The position numbers and the translations under genes are program-made. Shown in pieces: positions 1 through 6,685 of a stretch of 8,838 bases of DNA (its first letter is position 1; every line of letters starts with the position of its first letter). Under the pieces are notes generated by a model. The model was given only the letters and a program-made list of their open reading frames with translations. It made no database searches and was not told the origin of the DNA. Where the stretch lies: contig PWWM01000171.1 in assembly GCA_003561495.1 (NCBI GenBank), positions 1 through 8,838 on the forward strand, written 5' to 3'. The stretch is from Gammaproteobacteria bacterium (GTDB taxonomy: Bacteria > Pseudomonadota > Gammaproteobacteria > Xanthomonadales > Wenzhouxiangellaceae).

Positions 1-578
1 AGCCCCCCGCCACCGACCGGCGCCATGATGACCTCAAGATCCGGAAGAGCCTTGAGCAGTTCCCTGGCCGCCGTGCCCTGCCCGGCGATGATATCCGGAT
101 GATCATACGGGTGGATGAATACGTAGCCGTGGCGAGCCATCAGCTCATCGACCTTTCTCTGGCGAGGTTCGGTGCCGGGCGAGCAAAACACCACTTCGGC
201 TCTGTAATCCCGTACCGCTTCCACCTTGATGCGGGCCGAATCCTGCGGCATGACCACAACCGCCCGGTACCCGGCCAAACGCGCGGCCAGTGCAACGGCC
301 TGGCCGTGATTGCCGGATGAATGGGGGATGATGCCGCGTTCAGCCATCTCGGCAGGTAATGCAGAAATGGCGTTGCAGGCGCCGCGAAACTTGAAAGCGC
401 CGACTCGCTGGAAGTTTTCACACTTGAAAAAGACCTGCGCATCCAGTCGCTCGTTGAAATATCGACTGGTCATGATCGGCGTGTCATGAGCCTGGCCGCG
501 GATACGCCGGGCTGCTCGTTCGACGTCTTCGTAACCGGGAAGCTGATTCACGGGCTGATTCACCTTGGTACGGTCCAT
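1..578 (-). CDS. PLP-dependent serine/threonine dehydratase family enzyme (partial, C-terminus beyond left edge)
   Basis: Fold-type II PLP enzyme of the threonine ammonia-lyase / serine racemase family, which deaminates threonine or serine to the 2-oxo acid plus ammonia in the cytoplasm. The first 192 residues are present out of roughly 320 expected for the short form. Visible marks are FKFRGA with the Schiff-base lysine K63, the substrate-carboxylate loop SSGNHGQA (about residues 87-94), and PVGGGG at the window edge, which begins the PLP-phosphate loop. The frame is open to base 1, so any regulatory ACT domain cannot be seen. I start it at the ATG whose CAT is at 576-578. The Shine-Dalgarno there is weak, and a shorter start would cost only the poorly conserved N-terminal tail. 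It is divergent from the HD-GYP gene. Exact substrate (threonine, serine, hydroxyaspartate or racemisation) cannot be decided from this part. Family call is sure; substrate is inference. Confidence 0.88.
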   Translation of the reverse strand, partial: MDRTKVNQPVNQLPGYEDVERAARRIRGQAHDTPIMTSRYFNERLDAQVFFKCENFQRVGAFKFRGACNAISALPAEMAERGIIPHSSGNHGQAVALAARLAGYRAVVVMPQDSARIKVEAVRDYRAEVVFCSPGTEPRQRKVDELMARHGYVFIHPYDHPDIIAGQGTAARELLKALPDLEVIMAPVGGGG

Positions 579-656
579 GTAGGCCTGCCATTATGCCGCC
601 GGCGGCATCCGGGAATCGTGCTGAACCTCGTATGGATTTCAATTGGCCGAATGTCT

Positions 657-685
657 TTGAAAATCCGTATCTGTCGGATTAAGAT
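657..685 (+). promoter_or_regulatory. Candidate sigma70 promoter for the HD-GYP gene
   Basis: TTGAAA at 657-662 and TAAGAT at 680-685 are separated by 17 bases. They match the consensus hexamers at five and four positions. Transcription would begin near 692 and leave a leader of about 100 nt before the GTG at 795. It is the best promoter-like pair I found in the divergent region. It is predicted from sequence only. Confidence 0.45.
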
Positions 686-711
686 GGAGCTCCTGCTTCG
701 CTCCTCAATTG

Positions 712-730
712 TGTTGAAGGGGGTTCAACA
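712..730 (+). repeat. 7-bp inverted repeat with GGGGG loop in the HD-GYP leader
   Basis: TGTTGAA (712-718), GGGGG (719-723) and TTCAACA (724-730) form a perfect 7-bp dyad with a five-G loop. It lies downstream of the predicted promoter, so it could fold in the mRNA or act as an operator in DNA. No T-run follows, so it is not a conventional terminator. It is one of two hairpins with G-only loops in this leader. Confidence 0.5.
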
Positions 731-777
731 TGTGCCATTCGCCCAGGACCATTGCATTTGTCCGACCCGGCTTGTGC

Positions 778-791
778 CGCCTGGGGAGGCG
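778..791 (+). promoter_or_regulatory. Hairpin that contains the HD-GYP ribosome binding site
   Basis: CGCCT (778-782), loop GGGG (783-786) and AGGCG (787-791) form a perfect GC-rich 5-bp stem. The Shine-Dalgarno GGGGAGG (783-789) is split between the loop and the 3' arm, five bases before the GTG at 795. This Shine-Dalgarno fixes the start codon. The fold would partly hide it, so translation may depend on unfolding or on an RNA-binding protein. The pairing is directly visible; the regulatory role is inference. Confidence 0.5.
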
Positions 792-794
792 ACT

Positions 795-2075
795 GTGAAC
801 ATTCAGTCCTGGGAAGAATTCCGTGAGCGCAGCATCTGGGAGTATGAACTCAAGATCTCCCCGGCCGATCTCAAGCTCGGCCATTTTGTTCGCCGGTTAA
901 GCATTCCCTGGGAGAAAACCGACTTTCCGCTTCAGGGCATGATGGTCGACTCCTTCGAGAAGAAGAAATGGCTTCAGGAACACTGTGACTGGGTCATCAT
1001 TGATCTGGACCGAAGTCCCAATCCTTACCGACCGGCGGTATACGCCCGCCATGGTCGCGACCACGATACACATGGAATCGAAGGGCCCGCCCTTCACTTG
1101 CTTCGAACGGCGAGTATCGGCCAGGAGACGCTTTCGGCAGCCATCGGCAACTACCAAAAGCTCGACCAGCAGGCCGAAAGTCTGATTGAGCGACTTTCAG
1201 CCGATGCTGAAATCGACATGCAGCAGGCCCGCAGCGTTGTTGATGAAATGGCTGATGGACTGGAAGAAAATCTGGCCGCACTGGTGTGGTTGAGCCGCAT
1301 CAAGCAGCGTGACCGCTACACCGCCCAGCACTGTATCAATGTGGCCATACTCAGCATGGGTATGGCGGCCAGTCTCGGTTGGGGCAGGCGTGAGGTGGAG
1401 ATGGCTGGACTGGCCGGCTTGCTGCATGACCTGGGCAAGATGCGGGTCGACAAGGAGGTCCTCAACAAGAATGGGCGACTGACCAGTGACGAATACGAGC
1501 AGGTCAAGCGCCATACCACCCTGGGCTACGACATGCTCAGAAATGAAAAGGCGATTCCGGAAGAGGTTGCCCGGGCGGTGCTGGGCCACCATGAACGCCC
1601 GGATGGCGCCGGTTATCCGCAGGGCTTGACCGGGGAGCAGATCGCACCGTTGACCCGGGTGATTTCCATCATTGATGCCTATGATGCGATCACCTCGCAT
1701 CGTGTCTACGATCCGGCACGCTCGCATCACCAGGCCCTGGGTATTCTGTGGAAGAATCGCGGCAGTCAATTTGACCGCAAATTCGTCGAGTGCCTGACCA
1801 GTTTCATGGGCTGGGTTACCCCGGGGACGCTGGTGCGTCTGAGCAACGATGATCTGGCGGTGGTGATGGAATCTCCCTCCATTCGGGGCTTTCTCCCGCT
1901 GGTGCGAACCATCAGACAGGATCAAGGGGAGCTGCATCTGGGCCCTGAACTGGATCTTGCCGGGCAGCGAGCTGCCGGTGTTTCAAATCCATTACGGGTT
2001 TCGGAGGTGCTCCCGGACAGTTATGCCGACATCGATATGCGCGAACTGACCGTCCAGCTAAGTCGTCAGGTCTGA
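795..2075 (+). CDS. DUF3391 / HD-GYP cyclic-di-GMP phosphodiesterase
   Basis: Cytoplasmic 426-residue protein predicted to hydrolyse cyclic di-GMP (family knowledge). Residues about 15-115 are the DUF3391 N-terminal module, recognisable from the stretch around KISPADLKLGHFVRRL and a following VIIDLD. Residues about 165-340 are an HD-GYP domain with its signatures intact: H179, HD at 211-212 with K215, H240, HHE at 265-267 followed by DGxGYP (270-275), and D294 in IIDAYDAIT. The GTG at 795 is chosen because GGGGAGG lies five bases upstream and DUF3391 begins soon after it. The open frame reaches back to 486, but the extra 103 codons overlap the divergent dehydratase gene and look non-coding. 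The glutamate four residues before the first histidine, an extra metal ligand in trinuclear members, is Y175 here, so a two-metal site is likely. The tail after about residue 345 is less recognisable. Confidence 0.92.
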   Translation: MNIQSWEEFRERSIWEYELKISPADLKLGHFVRRLSIPWEKTDFPLQGMMVDSFEKKKWLQEHCDWVIIDLDRSPNPYRPAVYARHGRDHDTHGIEGPALHLLRTASIGQETLSAAIGNYQKLDQQAESLIERLSADAEIDMQQARSVVDEMADGLEENLAALVWLSRIKQRDRYTAQHCINVAILSMGMAASLGWGRREVEMAGLAGLLHDLGKMRVDKEVLNKNGRLTSDEYEQVKRHTTLGYDMLRNEKAIPEEVARAVLGHHERPDGAGYPQGLTGEQIAPLTRVISIIDAYDAITSHRVYDPARSHHQALGILWKNRGSQFDRKFVECLTSFMGWVTPGTLVRLSNDDLAVVMESPSIRGFLPLVRTIRQDQGELHLGPELDLAGQRAAGVSNPLRVSEVLPDSYADIDMRELTVQLSRQV

Positions 2076-2091
2076 GCTCAATCTCTGATTG

Positions 2092-2112
2092 GCACAGTTT
2101 TCCGGATTGTGC
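2092..2112 (+). terminator. Possible weak terminator or hairpin after the HD-GYP gene
   Basis: GCACAGTT (2092-2099), loop TTCCG (2100-2104) and GATTGTGC (2105-2112) pair along eight positions, two of them G-T. The bases that follow are only moderately T-rich (GTTTGT). It lies 17 bases after the HD-GYP stop, in the 78-bp gap before the beta-helix gene. It may reduce read-through rather than stop transcription. I could not find a convincing promoter for the downstream gene in this gap. Confidence 0.3.
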
Positions 2113-2153
2113 GTTTGTACACATGAGACCATCTGAATAGGCGGGAATGTTTC

Positions 2154-2267
2154 ATGTGTCACAACAAAATATCGTTTGGATCGGGCGGTGCCCGACCCGA
2201 TGGATTTCGCCCTGTTTTTGTACCCATGCTGATGCTTTTGACCGGTCTGTTCGGCGTGGCCCCAGCA
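2154..2267 (+). other. Predicted Sec signal peptide of the beta-helix protein
   Basis: Residues 1-38 contain a polar n-region with an arginine just before the hydrophobic stretch VFVPMLMLLTGLFGV, then the AxA-type site APA followed by E39. The n-region is long (about 20 residues), so translation could instead begin at M25, but that would leave a very short signal. No lipobox cysteine is present near the cut. Confidence 0.65.
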
Positions 2268-4067
2268 GAGGTCTATATCGGCGAAAGAGTCTCTGGCGAG
2301 ACTCTCGTGGTCGGAGGCAGTGGAGACTTCGAGTGCGACTTCGATTCAATCGAGGCCGCAATGGACGCTGCCGATCACGGTGACACCATCATCGTCACTG
2401 GTTCGGATCTAGTCAATCTGGATGGTGAACTAGAGATCACCAAGTCCCTTGTCCTGAGGGGTGGATACCTGGACTGCCAGTTAGAGAATTTAGATGATCC
2501 TCCCATCCTGTTCGCGCACGATGACCATCGCGCCGTCAGGGTTCACAGTCCGGAAGGGCAGACTTTGCACGTTGAGTTCCACGATATCGGCTTCGGAGGT
2601 GGTAGCACCGAATCTGTTTCGGTTACGGGCCGGTCGCCTGACGCTGATGGGGCCGGGTTGCTGGTTCATGGAGGTCACACCGTCGTCGCCACCAATTTTC
2701 GCATCGGAATCAATGATTCCGCCGGTAACGGAGGCGCCATTGCACTGATCGAATCTGATGACAGCGCACCGGAGATGACGATTTCCGGCTCCAGCCGAAT
2801 TTTCATGAGCTCGGCCGACGGTCACGGCGGTGGTATTTACTGTCAGGGAGGCAGTATTCATGTCGATAGCGACACCGGCATCCATCTCAATACGGCCGGT
2901 TTCAACGGTGGTGGAATCTATCTTGATGATTGCCAGCTAGAGTTCGGTTCTGGTGGTCGGAACCTGCCAAAAACGGATCATCCTTCGGGGATTGTTGAAA
3001 ACCATGCAGAGGACCTGGGCGGTGGACTTTTTGCGACTGGTCAAAGCGCGGTGCGCATGGATGGCGCCGATCCCGACATCAGCGAACAGTCGCACTTGCC
3101 CGTTGAGATCGTCGACAACAGTGCCTTGAATGGGGGAGCAATCTACCTGGAGGGCGCCGAGGCTGAAGCCGAGCTGGTCAATGTCATCATCGATTCCAAT
3201 CAAGCCGAGTCAGGGGCGGCCGCGATCAGCGTGGTCGATCAGGCATCCCTGGCCATGAAAAGCGATGAGATCTGTCGAACACGGGGTTCCTCGCTGACAT
3301 GCTCAAAAATCATCTCCAACTCGATAACTGATCCGGTCGCGGGAAGTATTGTATCGGTGAGCTCCGATGCCTATGCTAGCTTTCACCAAACGGAAATCAC
3401 CGGTAACGAGCTGGATCATGGACAGGTGTTCCATGTTCACGGCAGCGATACCAGCCATGATGACGAAGTACACTCGCTGGAACTCTACAACAGCCTGGTT
3501 GCCAACAACCAGTTCCTTGGCGACAGTCAATCCGGATCAAGCGTATTTGGCCTGTTCGACTCCAGCAGCGTTTCACTGCAATGGTCTACCGTCTCGACAC
3601 AAAGCTCCGCCGTCGCATTCTCGGGAGTGATCGAAACGCAGGTTGATGATCTCGACCAAATGGAGTTGTACATCGAAGGTTTGCTGATTGATCAGCCGGA
3701 CACCGTGAGCCTGGCCAGTGGTGGGGTCGGTGAAACCAGGCTGACCAGGGCGGCCTGCATCGTGGCCCGCGAAATCACTTCGATAGAGGATCACAGTGGA
3801 CAGGCCGATCTTGTCACCGCCTTGATCGAAGCCGATCCTGGCCTGGTCGATCCGCAGAATGGCAATCACAGGCTTATGAGCCATTCGCCGGCTGTGAATG
3901 GCTGTGCTGCAGATCTTGATCCTGATCCTCCATTGCTGGGGCCACTCGCCGATGTCGATCACCAAGTTAGAAAGGTTTTTTATGGATCGGATTATCAGGA
4001 TGTGGGCGCATTCGATCGGGAGGGAGAAATCCTCTTGCGTGATCGTTTCGAGGCAGGTTCAGAGTGA
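2154..4067 (+). CDS. Exported right-handed parallel beta-helix protein with Gly-Gly (Pmp-like) repeats
   Basis: A 637-residue protein, probably secreted or surface-exposed. The N-terminus is a Sec-type signal: a basic n-region ending at R19, a hydrophobic core (about residues 21-34), and a likely cut after APA at residue 38. A start-of-helix pattern (FECDFDSIEAAMDAA, then DTIIVTGS, then LVLRGGY) leads into repeats carrying Gly-Gly-aliphatic-aromatic motifs: GNGGAIAL (191), GHGGGIYC (223), NGGGIYL (251), LGGGLFAT (288) and NGGAIYL (326), at 27-38-residue intervals. Such motifs are known from chlamydial polymorphic membrane proteins and adhesin-type beta-helices. Residues about 560-620 (GLVDPQNGNHRLMSHSPAVNG, then QDVGAFD) are the usual closing segment of such proteins, like 'choice-of-anchor Q' families. 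The chain ends in a short LLRDRFE-type tail. There is no autotransporter barrel or membrane anchor. Shine-Dalgarno is GGCGGGAA, about six bases upstream. The gene uses TTA and CTA leucine codons more freely than its neighbours. No catalytic residues were recognised, so an adhesin or matrix role is only inference. Confidence 0.82.
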   Translation: MCHNKISFGSGGARPDGFRPVFVPMLMLLTGLFGVAPAEVYIGERVSGETLVVGGSGDFECDFDSIEAAMDAADHGDTIIVTGSDLVNLDGELEITKSLVLRGGYLDCQLENLDDPPILFAHDDHRAVRVHSPEGQTLHVEFHDIGFGGGSTESVSVTGRSPDADGAGLLVHGGHTVVATNFRIGINDSAGNGGAIALIESDDSAPEMTISGSSRIFMSSADGHGGGIYCQGGSIHVDSDTGIHLNTAGFNGGGIYLDDCQLEFGSGGRNLPKTDHPSGIVENHAEDLGGGLFATGQSAVRMDGADPDISEQSHLPVEIVDNSALNGGAIYLEGAEAEAELVNVIIDSNQAESGAAAISVVDQASLAMKSDEICRTRGSSLTCSKIISNSITDPVAGSIVSVSSDAYASFHQTEITGNELDHGQVFHVHGSDTSHDDEVHSLELYNSLVANNQFLGDSQSGSSVFGLFDSSSVSLQWSTVSTQSSAVAFSGVIETQVDDLDQMELYIEGLLIDQPDTVSLASGGVGETRLTRAACIVAREITSIEDHSGQADLVTALIEADPGLVDPQNGNHRLMSHSPAVNGCAADLDPDPPLLGPLADVDHQVRKVFYGSDYQDVGAFDREGEILLRDRFEAGSE

Positions 4068-5744
4068 AAAATCGGGTTTCTGGCTGGGTCGCTGGATGAA
4101 GTTGCCTTGCAGCAGGTCGACGTTTCGGCTCCAGAGTCGGCTCATGGTTTCGGCGTCCTCGACTTGTGAGACGATGACTTTTCCGCCGGCGCTGTGGATT
4201 CGCTCGACCATGTTGTCGAAGCGTTTGGTTGCATCGTCATCGCGACCGACCTCGCGCGCCAGCGACGGGGCGATTCGGTAGTAGTCAGCTTGCAGATGAG
4301 GCAGCATCAGGCCGGCCTCCGAGGCATCGTCGATGCCGGAAATCGCGACCCCGAACCCCTGTTCTCTCAATTTCGGCAGAAGCTGGCGGGCCGCCTTGAG
4401 TTTTCGGGAGACATCGGCATGACGGAATTCAAACACCAGCAGCCTGTTTTCCGCGATTGTTTCGGACTGCTTGTCGGCGATCGTTGCGTAGCGCGTTTCA
4501 TCGTCAAGGGATTGGCCCGACTGATTGACGAACAGGCGCATGCGGCGATCATTTTCGAGCTGATCCTCGATCGCTCGCAGGGCGCGGATGCTCATCCAGC
4601 GATCGATTGACACAATGACATCATGTCGCTCGGCCACGGGAATGAATACGCTGGCCGAGATCAGTTCATCGTCATCGGTCAGCAGGCGCGGCAGAATCTG
4701 GTAATGGCTGATCTCCTCACCAGCCATGCTGACGGCCGGCTGGAAACGGGTCTGCATGGTTCCCTTGGTCATGGCCTCGCGCAGCAGGCCCAGCAGCGTC
4801 TTCTCATCTTCACCGGCTTTTTCGGCCAGGACTGTGGGCTGGTAGTCCCGACACTGATCGCCACCGTCGCGTTGACAGGCTTCTGCTACCCGCGCGGCAC
4901 ACACCAGCATGGCATCGGCATGGCCGATACGCAGGTTGAACGGGCACACGCCCAGGCTGGCCGTCACCGCAAGTTCCTCGGAATTGATCTCGAACAGCTC
5001 GGAACGGACTTTCTGGCGCATTCGTTCGGCCAGTTTCAGCAGTTCTCCGGGTTCGAGGTCGCGAGCCAGGAGGATCAGGCTGTGTTCGCCGTAGATGGCC
5101 GCTAAGTGATGCTCGTCGACATCCGACACCAGGCGCTGGCCGATCAGACCCAGCAGCTTTTCGATACCGGCCATGCCAATGCGATCGCGCAGCTCACTGT
5201 GTGCGTCCAGGGCCAGGTAGATGACGCCACCGGCCGGCTCATCCGGGTTGGCGCTGGCCTGGTCGGCAGCCTGTTCCAGTGCAGAAATCACGTGGGATCG
5301 CCGAAACAGGCCGGTGCGCGGGTCACGGGTGGCTTCCTTGGCGAGCTTGTCGTAATAGGCCGCTTCCGGGTTGCTGGCGGCAATGAACTTCAGGACGGTC
5401 TGTCCCAGCCGGATCTGGTCGCCGTCACTGAGTGCGATCGACTCGATCGCTTCGTCATTGACCCGTGTCTTGTTGGTCGAGCCCAGATCCTCGATCCAGC
5501 AACGCTCATCGCGTCGCTCGATACGACAGTGGCGACGTGAAACCCCCGGCGCCGACAGCCGAATATCGGCCTGGGAGGAACGCCCCAGCACACGGGGTTG
5601 ATCGCCCAGCACGATTTGTTCTCCCAGATCCGGTCCCTGGATCACGACCAGGCGATCATCATGAAGATCGGCCGACGACCCGGATGATTCGATCCGGGTC
5701 AACTCTGTGTGTTCGGTGGCATCGGGCGTGCGGCGGTTGGACAT
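4059..5744 (-). CDS. FHA domain fused to degenerate GGDEF and EAL domains (FimX-like c-di-GMP reader)
   Basis: Cytoplasmic 561-residue signalling protein. Residues about 31-120 are an FHA phosphothreonine-binding domain with its key residues: LGRSS (53-57), S69, H72 and LGSTN (87-91). Residues about 135-300 are a GGDEF domain, recognised by DPRTGLFRR (141-149) and a late SLGVCPF. Its catalytic motif is replaced by YGEHS (218-222), so cyclase activity is unlikely. Residues about 315-560 are an EAL domain in which EAL reads QIL (349-351), the acidic DDFG region reads SGID (469-472), and the KID lysine is replaced by R490. Phosphodiesterase activity is therefore unlikely. The C-terminus LLQGNFIQRPSQKPDFS resembles, from memory, the end of Pseudomonas FimX, which binds c-di-GMP and controls type IV pilus assembly. 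FimX has REC-PAS at the front rather than FHA. It ends tail to tail with the beta-helix gene, and pirin lies 66 bp upstream on the same strand. Pilus control is inference. Confidence 0.85.
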   Translation of the reverse strand: MSNRRTPDATEHTELTRIESSGSSADLHDDRLVVIQGPDLGEQIVLGDQPRVLGRSSQADIRLSAPGVSRRHCRIERRDERCWIEDLGSTNKTRVNDEAIESIALSDGDQIRLGQTVLKFIAASNPEAAYYDKLAKEATRDPRTGLFRRSHVISALEQAADQASANPDEPAGGVIYLALDAHSELRDRIGMAGIEKLLGLIGQRLVSDVDEHHLAAIYGEHSLILLARDLEPGELLKLAERMRQKVRSELFEINSEELAVTASLGVCPFNLRIGHADAMLVCAARVAEACQRDGGDQCRDYQPTVLAEKAGEDEKTLLGLLREAMTKGTMQTRFQPAVSMAGEEISHYQILPRLLTDDDELISASVFIPVAERHDVIVSIDRWMSIRALRAIEDQLENDRRMRLFVNQSGQSLDDETRYATIADKQSETIAENRLLVFEFRHADVSRKLKAARQLLPKLREQGFGVAISGIDDASEAGLMLPHLQADYYRIAPSLAREVGRDDDATKRFDNMVERIHSAGGKVIVSQVEDAETMSRLWSRNVDLLQGNFIQRPSQKPDFSL

Positions 5745-5766
5745 TGCCTGCGAGTCCTTGCGAGGG

Positions 5767-5786
5767 CGTCATGACGAATCATTGTA
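5767..5786 (-). promoter_or_regulatory. Candidate -10 element and 10-bp palindrome upstream of the FHA-GGDEF-EAL gene
   Basis: On the minus strand TACAAT (5786-5781) resembles a -10 hexamer, but no good -35 is found at the right spacing. Directly downstream, where transcription would start, lies the perfect palindrome CGTCATGACG (5767-5776), which could be an operator. The 66-bp gap also permits read-through from pirin, so this gene may be the third in an operon. Low confidence. Confidence 0.28.
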
Positions 5787-5810
5787 TGGTAACCGCCTTG
5801 TGCATCCAGG

Positions 5811-6674
5811 TCAGGCCGGTTCGGTCAATCGTCCGCTCTGGTAGTCGCGTACGGCTTGCTCGATTTCCTCGCGTGTATTCATCACGAATGGCCCGTACTG
5901 GACGACCGGTTCATTGAGCGGCTTTCCGGCCAGCAGCAACAAGCGTGCCCCGTGCTCGCCAGCCTGAATGGTGACCTGGTCGCCGTCTTCCAGGACACCG
6001 GCATGGCGCCGGTGCAGCGATTGCTCGCCAATCACGGCGTCGCCTTCGTACAGGTAGACAAAACTGTTGTAACCGGCCTGCACCGGAATGGTTGCCTGCG
6101 ATCCGGGATCCAGGCGCAGGTCGATATACAGGGGATCGGTGCTGATGCGCTTGTCGCTGTGATTGACCGCGCCGTCCAGTGACTGTCCTCTCAGCGTCAG
6201 AGTTCCGGCAATGACGCGCGCCAGGCCACCATCGAAAGGAAGTTCCGGAACCTCACCAGCCGGAATGTCGCGATAATCGGCGGGTTTCATCTTTTCGTCA
6301 GCCGGAAGATTGATCCAGAGCTGAAAACCGCGCATTCGCCCCTCGGTCTGCCGAGGCATTTCGGAGTGGATCACGCCGCGACCGGCGCTCATCCACTGGA
6401 CGCTGCCCGGACCGAGGTCGCCGGTGTTGCCCAGGTGATCCTTGTGTTCCATGCGCCCGTCGAGCATGTAAGTGACCGTCTCGAATCCGCGATGCGGATG
6501 AGATGGAAACCCAGCCAGATAGTCATCGGGATTGTCGGAGTAGAACTCATCGAGCATCAGAAACGGATCGAGGCGCGCGAACGGACCGGCGCCGAGACTG
6601 CGGCGCAGCTTGACGCCAGCGCCGTCCGAAGTGGGCACGGACTCAATGACCTTGCGGAGGTTGCGGGCTTTCAT
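5811..6674 (-). CDS. Pirin-family bicupin protein (quercetinase-like)
   Basis: A 287-residue cytoplasmic pirin. Bacterial pirins bind Fe or another divalent metal; some oxidise quercetin-like flavonols, others modulate metabolic enzymes. The N-terminal cupin has the family signature FPSHPHRGFETVTYM with metal ligands H59 and H61, and the second ligand pair H103 and E105 in GVIHSEMP. The C-terminal cupin (about residues 180-285) ends in the typical GKPLNEPVVQYGPFVMNTREEI block. All four ligands are present, so it should bind metal. I start it at the ATG at 6674 because AAGGAG (6686-6681) lies six bases before it. A second in-frame ATG at 6689 would overlap the azoR stop as ATGA but has no ribosome site. 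It follows azoR after 11 bases, so the two are co-transcribed and probably coupled. The physiological substrate is not known. Confidence 0.93.
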   Translation of the reverse strand: MKARNLRKVIESVPTSDGAGVKLRRSLGAGPFARLDPFLMLDEFYSDNPDDYLAGFPSHPHRGFETVTYMLDGRMEHKDHLGNTGDLGPGSVQWMSAGRGVIHSEMPRQTEGRMRGFQLWINLPADEKMKPADYRDIPAGEVPELPFDGGLARVIAGTLTLRGQSLDGAVNHSDKRISTDPLYIDLRLDPGSQATIPVQAGYNSFVYLYEGDAVIGEQSLHRRHAGVLEDGDQVTIQAGEHGARLLLLAGKPLNEPVVQYGPFVMNTREEIEQAVRDYQSGRLTEPA

Positions 6675-6685
6675 GGTGATCTCCT

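Noticed and set aside
140..442. 100-codon minus-strand open frame
   Set aside because: It is in a different frame from the dehydratase, whose PLP motifs are read continuously from 578 to 1.
486..794. N-terminal 103-codon extension of the HD-GYP open frame
   Set aside because: It overlaps the divergent dehydratase gene and the promoter and hairpin region, does not look like a protein domain, and a strong Shine-Dalgarno precedes the GTG at 795, just before DUF3391 begins.
1197..1937. 246-codon open frame on the minus strand
   Set aside because: It lies wholly antisense to the HD-GYP domain, whose motifs are unmistakable. The antisense peptide has no recognisable domain.
4194..5540. Three consecutive plus-strand open frames in one frame
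   Set aside because: They are antisense shadows of the FHA-GGDEF-EAL gene, a common effect of GC-biased codons. The minus-strand product has clear domains and they do not.
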